Shown here one piece after another: positions 10,903-19,900 of a stretch of DNA of 64,000 nt. The notes under the pieces are model-generated. The model was given only the letters and a program-made list of their open reading frames with translations, did not search any database and was not told the DNA's origin. Where the stretch lies: the NCBI GenBank assembly GCA_047967505.1, contig CM106539.1; one strand, written 5' to 3'. The DNA is from Dipteris shenzhenensis (Eukaryota > Polypodiophyta > Polypodiopsida > Gleicheniales). The position numbers and the translations under genes are program-made. The stretch's first letter is position 1. Every line of letters starts with the position of its first letter.

Positions 10903-13900
10903 ACAGTCGTCCAATCATGTTGGTCCCACAGATAGCATACACAGGTCTAGCCACTCAGGGCTAGGTGGCCAATTTGTAAGAAATCCTAGACTTACTATAT
11001 TTAGAACTGTGCTAAGGAACAGAAAGGAGACTGAGATAGCAGAGAACAAGGAATAACTGTATTGCTTGAATGTCTGTAGGGTGGATGTGATTGTCATCCA
11101 TACAATTTGGCCTCTCTTATATAGAGAGTGAAGAGTCACACATGAAAAGGTGTGTACTCCAAAGGGTATGTGCATGAAGAGGTGTGTACCCCTTGTGAAG
11201 GGTGTGACCCTTGATGAGAGGGTACATTACAATAGGAATGTCTCTTCATTAGAATGTCTCTTGTGAAGGGTTGTGCCTCATTAGGAAGTGTCCCGTCGAA
11301 AGGGCAAGTGTCCCGTCGAAAGGTCATACCCTTCCACAAGTGTCCATTCATTAAACCATCCATAAGTCTAGAAAGAGAAAGGAATACGTCACAGATCGTG
11401 ACATCCCCTCCCACTCAAAAGAAGACCCTGGTGGAGATAATGAACCGATGTAGAAAATATCATGGTAGATTCTGAAAATACTGCTGTAAAAGATCACGGT
11501 ACTGCTGTAAGTCTTCATCAGACTGCCAAGTAGCGTCGGAGTCGTCCAGATCTCGCCAAAGAACAAGGAATTCCGTGATAAGTCGATGTCGAGTCTCTCG
11601 CTGTCGATGGTCCAGAATATGCTCAGGAATAAGGAGAACATAATCGTCTTCGATTTCTGGGACATAATCACCTGCAGGAGGAACTGCTTCATCGCCTGGA
11701 ATGTACGTCTTTAGCCAAGAAATATGAAATGTTGGATGGATTTTACCCCATGATGGTGGTAATTCCAATTTATAACTTAAAGGTGAATTTTTCTTGACGA
11801 TCCAGAAAGGTCCATAGTATCTTGGTCGCAACTTAGGAAACACAGACTTAACCGTCTTATAGCGATGTGGGGCTACAAAATAGCACCATGTCACCAGTGT
11901 TAAATTCCAGGTGACGTCTATGTTTGTTGGCAGACCGTTGATACCGCTCTTGCGCTTTTCGCATATGATCCCTGACTTGCAGTAGAATGTCTTGCATTTC
12001 TTGAACCAGTTGATCAGCTAGGGCCACTCGATGTTGAAGTACAAAATTTGTTGGTACAATCGGAGTGTGTTTATAAGCTGCTTGGAATGGAGTCATGCTG
12101 ATGGCACTATGGAAAGAGTTATTATAGGCAAACTCGAGGAGTGATAGATACTCTTCCCAGGCTGCGAGGCGTGACTGAACATAATGTCGAAGCATTTCTT
12201 CCAGAACTTGGTTGACTCTTTCAGTCTGTCCATCTGATTCTGGGTGGTAGGCTGAACTGAACAGTAGAGTTGTACCCAAAGATTCGAACAGGGAAATCCA
12301 AAAGTGACTGGTAAACTTAGGATCTCTGTCGGATATGATATTCTTGGGTAATCCATGGTGTCGAAAGATGTGTTGTATAAAGAGTTTGGCTATGTCCGGG
12401 GCCTGTGCACTGCTTTTGCAAGCAACAAAGTGTGCCATTTTGGACAAGCGATCAACAATTACCATAATCTGAGTGTTACCTCTGGAGGATCGTGGTAGTG
12501 TTGTAATGAAATCCATGGAAATACTTTCCCACCTTTCAGTTGGAATTGGAAGAGGCTGAAGAAGTCCTATTGGAAGTCGTCGACTTGCTTTCATTTGTTG
12601 ACATGATAGACAAGATGTAACCATGTTGATGACATCTCTTTTCATCTGAGGCCAGTAGTATGTTGCACTGAGTAACCGATAAGTCTTATTGATGCCTGGA
12701 TGGGCAGCATAAGGAACTACATGATGCTCTTTTAACAAAAGACGTCGAACATCCTTGTCATGTGGTACACAGACGCGATCTTGATAATACAGAAGGTCGT
12801 CCGTATAAGAATAAGATGAGAAAATCTTTTGTTCGGAAGTCGAAGGTTGATCTTTGGAAAGAACCTGTACTGCGGTGCCGAAGTCTTTATCATTGAAATA
12901 CTTTCCTTTGAATGAGTTCGGAACATCCACAGATAATGTAGAGATTACCATGGCTGATGCTAGAGGTAACCTGCTGAGAGCATCTGCAACTACATTGCGT
13001 AGTCCTGGTAGGTACTCAATGGTCATGTGAAAGTTGGCCAGAAACTCAACCCAGCATGCTTGTCGAGCGTTCATGACTAGCTGAGTAAAGATGTACTTGA
13101 GAGAGTGATGGTCTGTCTTGACCACAGAGTCGGCACCCATGAGATAATGTTTCCAAGAGCGATAAGCATGTACAACAGCAAGAAACTCCTTATCATAGAC
13201 CGGATATCGGGTTTGGATATCAGAATGTTTATGGCTGTCAAAAGCAATAACTCTGCCTTCTTGCATCAAGACTGCTCCAGTAGCGATGTCGGAAGCGTCG
13301 GTCATGACCTCAAATGGAAGGTTTGGGTCAGCAATAGCCATAACTGGTGTGGTAGTGAGTGCTTGCTTGAGTTGTTGGAAACTATACTCTGTTTCGGGAA
13401 GCCACTGAAAAATTGCTGTGCTTTTCAATAATTCGGACATAGGAGCTGCGATTTCGGAAAACTGATATACCTTTGTATGGTAGAAGTTTGCCAATCCGAG
13501 AAAAGAGCGGACATCATGAACATTCTTAGGAGTAGGCCAGTTTCGGATTACCTCGACCTTCTTGGGATCCACAGAGATACCTTGAGCTGAAATAACATGT
13601 CCCAAATATTCAAGTTGGGTCTTGAAGAACTCACTCTTCTCAATGTTGATGTAGAGAGAATTTGCGCGGAGAACTTCAAAAACTTGATGAAGATGTTGTT
13701 TGTGCTCATGTAGGGATCTGCTGAAAACGAGGATGTCATCGAGGTAAACGATGACGAACTTATCGAGGAAAGGCCTGAAAATGTCGTTCATTAATGTCAT
13801 GAATGTGGCCGGGGCATTGTTTAACCCAAAAGGCATGACCAAACATTCATAGTGTCCATACTTTGTTCGAAAAGCTGTCTTGTACTCATCGCCTTCTCGT

Positions 13901-16900
13901 ATACGAATTCGATGATAACCTGAACGAAGATCAATCTTGGAGAAGTGTGTTGCATGTAGAAGTTGATCGAAAAGGTCATCAATGCGAGGCAATGGATACT
14001 TGTTTTTGATAGTGAGCTTGTTGAGGGCTCGGTAGTCGATGCAAAGGCGCATAGACTTGTTCTTTTTTTCCACAAGTAATACAGGAGATCCGAAAGGGCT
14101 GCGACTGGGCCGAATGTGACCTTTGTCGAGTAGCTCGGTGACCTGTCTTTGGATTTCTTCATTTTGAGTGTGAGAAACCCGATAAGGAGGTTTCGACGGT
14201 GGATTACTGCCGGGAATAAGTTCGATTGGGTGATCCACTGGTCGTCGAGGTGGTAACTGCTTTGGCAATTCCTGTGGAAAAAGATCCAGGTAAGGCTGGA
14301 AAAAAGGTTGGTTGAGGTATTCAGGAGGATCCTTTGTTGGTGTCTCCTCGACTGCCGTAACCAACAGAAGTGAAGTCTTTGCTTGGCGTTTACGAACCCA
14401 CCTCTTTACTTGTAGGGCAGAGGCAACTGGGGTTGAAGGAGAGTCCCTAGAACCAGTTAGCTCAATAAGTTTTCCCTGGTGGACAAACTGGATAGTATGG
14501 CTGCGAAAACTGATTGATGGATCATAGTCGTAGAGCCATTGTTGTCCGAGTATGACATCGTACCGAGAAAGAGGCATAATGTCGAAGTTCAACTTGTCCG
14601 TATAATGTTGGATGCGAAAAGACAAGTTTTTGATCCTGGTGTTGCACAAGAAAGTTGTTCCATTTGCGAGTTCAATCTGATAGTCCATGAGGCTAGGACT
14701 GGTGGTCAACCGAAGTTTATCGACCACAGAACTGGCTAGGAAATTATGAGAACAGCCACTGTCGATGAGGATGGTGACCGTTGTTCCACGAATCGATCCT
14801 TGAACACAAAGTACTTGAGTGGCCAGGGAAGGTTCGGGGTTGCTGGCAAGGCTCAGGTGGATGGTATTCCCCATTCGAACAGCTTTGCCTTTCTTGTCTT
14901 GTGCTGAGGTAGCATCTTCTTTTGGGGAAGTGCTAGGTTCCATATTAGAATTTTGCTTTGGTCGCTTGGGACAATCGAACCATCTATGGTCGCCTGTACA
15001 GATGGTACAAAGTCCTTTTGAGCTGGAGTTATTCTTCTTGTCAGTGGCCGCACCTTTATGTTGGGGCTGTCGGTAATGACTTTGTGAAGAAGAAGAAACA
15101 TGATCCTTGGGGGACTGCTTCTGTTGGAATCCAGCAAATGATTTCTGAGGCTTCTGGGGATCTTGAGACTGTCGCTGACCTTGATTACCGAAGTTTTTGC
15201 GAAACCTGGTATTATCTTGAGGGCGAGCACCTTTGGCCGTAGGAGAGTTCTGTGTGCGAGTAGCACTCTGCTTCCCTGTGTTGAGGAAATCTGTAATGCG
15301 CTCCGCGTAAGCAATAGCGCCATCTGTGGTGGTGATATTGGCTTTAAGAACATCAATGCGTAACGAGGGTTGTAGGCCTAAGATGAAAGCATGAAGGCGA
15401 TCATCCTCAGTTAAACCATCAATCTCTAGCACCAATGTGGTGAACTGAGAGATATAAGAAGACAGGGAACCCGTTTGCTCCAACTGTCGAAGTTTTGATC
15501 GTGCTTGGAAGTCCGCATTGGCAGGTACAAACTGCTTACGGAGCACGTGTTCAAAACGTTCCCAAGTTAACACACTTTTTCCGTCCTTTAAGCGTCTTTG
15601 CCACCATAGAAATGCTGTATCCTTCAGGAGGGAGGCTGCCAAGGCGATCTTTTTGCCTTCCGTGAGGTCAACAGTGTCAAAATACATGCGCATTTTAGCG
15701 AGCCATTGGTCAACAGTTCGGCGATTACGTTGACCAGTGTAGGCTTCCGGAAGTTTGACGTCAAGTCGCTTTGTTTTGGAAGCTTGAAGTAATCGGTAGA
15801 GAGTACGCAGTTCAGTGTTTTCTACCTCTGGTGGGAAAGAGTCCGCATCGTCGTCGGGTTGCGTCACGTCGTCCTCTGTATGTGCTCGACTTCGAGAATC
15901 TTGGAGTTGTTGAACTTTTTGAGCCAGGTCGGAGATGCTGTCCTGAAGCTGAGATATTTGAAGTTGCAATAGAGATTCACTTTGGACGTTGCCTTCAGGG
16001 GTCTTTTTGGGACTTGATTCTTTAATCTCGGGAGAGGCTTCACGCGAGCAGTGCGACATGTCGGAAATCCCTGTAAGAAAAGCGCGAACTTGCGCTCTAG
16101 TTTGGACCATCCCTGAAAGAGGATTCGGGCTGCTCCCTGAGGTTGCTCATATTGGAGGGGGTAGGCAAGGCACGATGGAACCACCCGTGGAAATCTGGTA
16201 AGGGAGGTCCTGGCGGAGGTAACACTGGAGATTCTGAAAAGGGTGTTACTGCTCGTGATAAGACAGGGGTAGGTAGCAGAGTCCACGCTTCTGAAAAAGG
16301 GTTAGGAGCTGCTGTCGGAAGAGGAGGATATCCAGGGGAGGGAGTGCCTTCAGGATGTAAATACTGACTTGGAGAAGGTACACCCTGTAGAGGAGGATAT
16401 GGGGAGCTGAAGGAGGTGGAGAGTACCCTGGGGATGCCGAAGGTGAAGGGTAGAACTCTCTCCAAAAATGAACAGCAAACTCCTGAGGAATATCGTGTTC
16501 CGGATATCTTCGTGTCTCGTGGAACACAACCTGTACTGTGCTGAGGAAATAGTGTAATTGAGGTGCCTCACGCAGAAGGTAGAGGATGTGATCCAAGTCA
16601 CTCGGAGGGCACGTGACACAGAAGACCCAAGATGCAAAGGCTCCAAAATGGGCTGGCTGTGCAATTTGAACACGATATTGTGTAGTAGCAGGTGCCTGAG
16701 GTGTCCTTGAATGGCCAGGTGAATTACCAGGGGTTTCCATGCTTTAATGTGGATTCTTTCATTTGCTGTAATTTGTTAAAAAGAATCCTGAAAAAGCAGA
16801 TTGGAAAAACTCCACCTGGCAATACTTTAATCTGCCAAGTGATTGCGTAGAAGAAAGCTACAAATCGTTGTCCGGAGGTCCATGTTGCAGTGTTTTGCGA

Positions 16901-19900
16901 AGAGTGCTCGAGGCTTGTCTGGTCCGGGCTGTCAACGGGCTGTCTTCATTGCGAGAAATGTGGCAACTGGTGCTGCATTGGCAAGGTGAAAATGGCGAAA
17001 CAAGGAGAGGGCAGCAGACTGTCAAAAAAAGTGGTATCCAGGGCTGCAAATAGGGAGTGGACTGTCAGCGAAAATGGCGAGGCAAGGCTGGCAGGAAACA
17101 GGAACTGGCAGCGCAGATGACGAAGTAGGGCCTGGCAGTGCAGACTGATAAAGATCTGCGCTGACCGTACGGCGTGTACGGTACAGGCTGTACGGCCTGT
17201 ACGGCAGGCTGGGCGAAAAATCATACAAAATGTACGGACTCCCTGCGCAGGAATGTACGGCTGACTGCGCAAGCGTACGGCTGGCTGCGAAGTGGCGCAG
17301 GAAGGTACGGACGAGATGGCGCAGGAGGGTACGGACGTGATGGCGCAGGTGATGGCGCAGGTACGGACGTCCGTACTGTTTCTGTCTTTTATTGAAGGAG
17401 AAGTTACGACTTTTCGCTAAGGCTGCCTAAAGGGTTAGTTGCCCCAAAAATTTAAATGGGGCTTTAGTTTAACCCTAAGGTAGTTAGGGTAAACCTAGGG
17501 GTAGGGGATGGGTTTAATTTTTGTCCCTTTTTTACCCCTCTAGGTACCCTTTTGTAGGTACTTGGGGCCTAGGAGGTGTGCCTATTCGAAGGGATGTGAC
17601 CCTTGGAATAGGTGCACCTGTTCATGAGGGGATGTGTCCTTTTTGTTAAAAGGGGTGTGACCCTGCATGAATAGGTATGTCCCTTTGCCCACGATGGGGT
17701 ATGTCCCATGAGTGAGGAGTCGAGACTCGTCACCAAAAGGTGTGTCCCATGGTGGAAAAGGCGCGTCCCTTGGTTTTGGGACAGCCCAAGCACCTTAAAG
17801 GACACGATTTTGGTCGTGTCCATTCACATCAACTTGTGATGTGAGGGAGATGGAGAGGCCAGGATGACTTTAGGCGTTTAAAAATTTTACGCTCATCCTC
17901 TCCATCTCTTCCATGCACTATATGCACGGATGTCCTTCTGGCGGCAAAAATGTATCAGATCAGCGCCAGAAGGTGGGGGGCATTTCCTACAGGCAGGAGC
18001 GAATTTTGCTCTGATACCACTGTAAGAAATCCTAGACTTACTATATTTAGAACTGTGCTAAGGAACAGAAAGGAGACTGAGATAGCAGAGAACAAGGAAT
18101 AACTGTATTGCTTGAATGTCTGTAGGGTGGATGTGATTGTCATCCATACAATTTGGCCTCTCTTATATAGAGAGTGAAGAGTCACACATGAAAAGGTGTG
18201 TACTCCAAAGGGTATGTGCATGAAGAGGTGTGTACCCCTTGTGAAGGGTGTGACCCTTGATGAGAGGGTACATTACAATAGGAATGTCTCTTCATTAGAA
18301 TGTCTCTTGTGAAGGGTTGTGCCTCATTAGGAAGTGTCCCGTCGAAAGGGCAAGTGTCCCGTCGAAAGGTCATACCCTTCCACAAGTGTCCATTCATTAA
18401 ACCATCCATAAGTCTAGAAAGAGAAAGGAATACGTCACAGATCGTGACACAATTGATAGGCAACCAGGGGATTCGCCTTGGTGTTTGCTTCCCCCATTGC
18501 GGGTTTCTCTCGCAGCGATAGCACAATTTACTACTTTTATTTCTTGTCATAGGCATCAGCCTTGGGTGGTCTACGGAATCAGGTTTCTTTTCACTCTCAT
18601 CGACCCATTTGTCTTTCGTAGACATTAATAAACTTTCTTTCTTTCTTTCTCCCTCTCTCTTCTAGGAGATTCCCTTTGATCTCAAACAAGCCCACGCTTA
18701 TCCCGCCCACCTTTCCACTATGCTTGATGACCTCAATAATATCCCCCTACTAGAGGATAGAGCTTCCCTTATCACCCGCTCTCTACATGATGCCACTCTC
18801 CAATTTTATCCTCACACCACCAGTCTGCTCACCCACCACCCGTTGGATCGGTCCCATGTAATAGCTAGTACGATGATGACTCAGACTTGAGACCAAGTAA
18901 CATCTTTCAACCGAGGCAGAAACCAAACGATAGTATCACCATCAGATCCGTTGGAAGAAGAGAGAATTTATCCTGTTTAGTAATACTGCCAAGGAGTTCT
19001 GGCGGAAGTTTCTCAAGCAGAGGTCCACATCCCCTCTCACAAATCCTGTGATTTGCCACACTTGTGAACGCACCCTTTATGACATCCCCCACCAGCCTAC
19101 ATCAGACATCCCACACCTACCTAATCCCACCTCCTACTCACTCTTCGCTACCGGTGATATCAAACATGCAACTCTCAAGCTAGATAACGGCCGATCCAAA
19201 GATCACGAGGGGCTATGTGCTGTAAATTGCACATGGGATTAAGACCCTAGCCTTGATCCTCGCAAAGGTATTCAACGAAGCGGTTTGCACCAGTTTTCCT
19301 ATCAACTAGACGCTCAACACCATTATCCTGATCCATAAGACAGGGGTTCCCATGAGTCCGTAAAACTAAAGGAACATCATGATCGGACATGTATGGCCAG
19401 GATTTATGCATTAGCACTTGACATAGTCAGCCAGATGGGAGGGATTTAGAGCTATGGGCCAGGCAGTCTTCCGGGTAGATCATGCTACTACATTGGACCA
19501 CATTTTCACACTGAGAACTGTCATTCAGGAGGCTCGTGCACGGAAGCAACAAGTGTATTGTTGCTTTGTCGATTTCTGCAAAGCCTTCGACGTAGTACCA
19601 TGAGCCCGACTATTTTCGACGACTACTTAATCTAGGGTACAGTCTGGACATCATTTGGGCAGCCCTCAGACGACTTTGACTGGGTGATTAGAGGAGATCA
19701 TGAGCATGGTTGGGGTCAAACAATGTTGTCCTTTGTCACCAACCACGTTTGGCCTATACATCGACGAGCTCAAGTCCTTCGTCATGGCATTGGGAGGAGC
19801 AGGTTCACCCTTATCTGGATGGCGCAGATTGCCATGGCTAGCCTTGGCTTCATCTATGGAGGCAAAGGGGGATCAGAGGAGCTGGTATGCTTAGATGGTT

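Larger units (their letters stand above)
10975..18449 (-). mobile_element. Complete young Ty3/gypsy chromodomain retrotransposon (7,475 bp)
   Basis: On the minus strand the order is 5' LTR (18449-18021), initiator-Met PBS (18019-18008), long leader, leader ORF (from 16740), gag-pol (16110-11857), GPY/F plus chromodomain ORF (11894-11460), PPT (11416-11404) and 3' LTR (11403-10975). The LTRs are both 429 bp, and I see no difference between them on reading. The insertion is flanked by the 5-bp duplication CAATT. Domain order PR-RT-RNaseH-IN-chromodomain places it among plant chromoviruses. It lies in MUTS2 intron 2, in the gene's own orientation. The visible defects are frame breaks between integrase core and chromodomain and inside the leader ORF. 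Confidence 0.95.

Noticed and set aside
14853-15356. Minus-strand frame of 167 codons within gag
   Set aside because: Shadow of the gag-pol frame in another phase.
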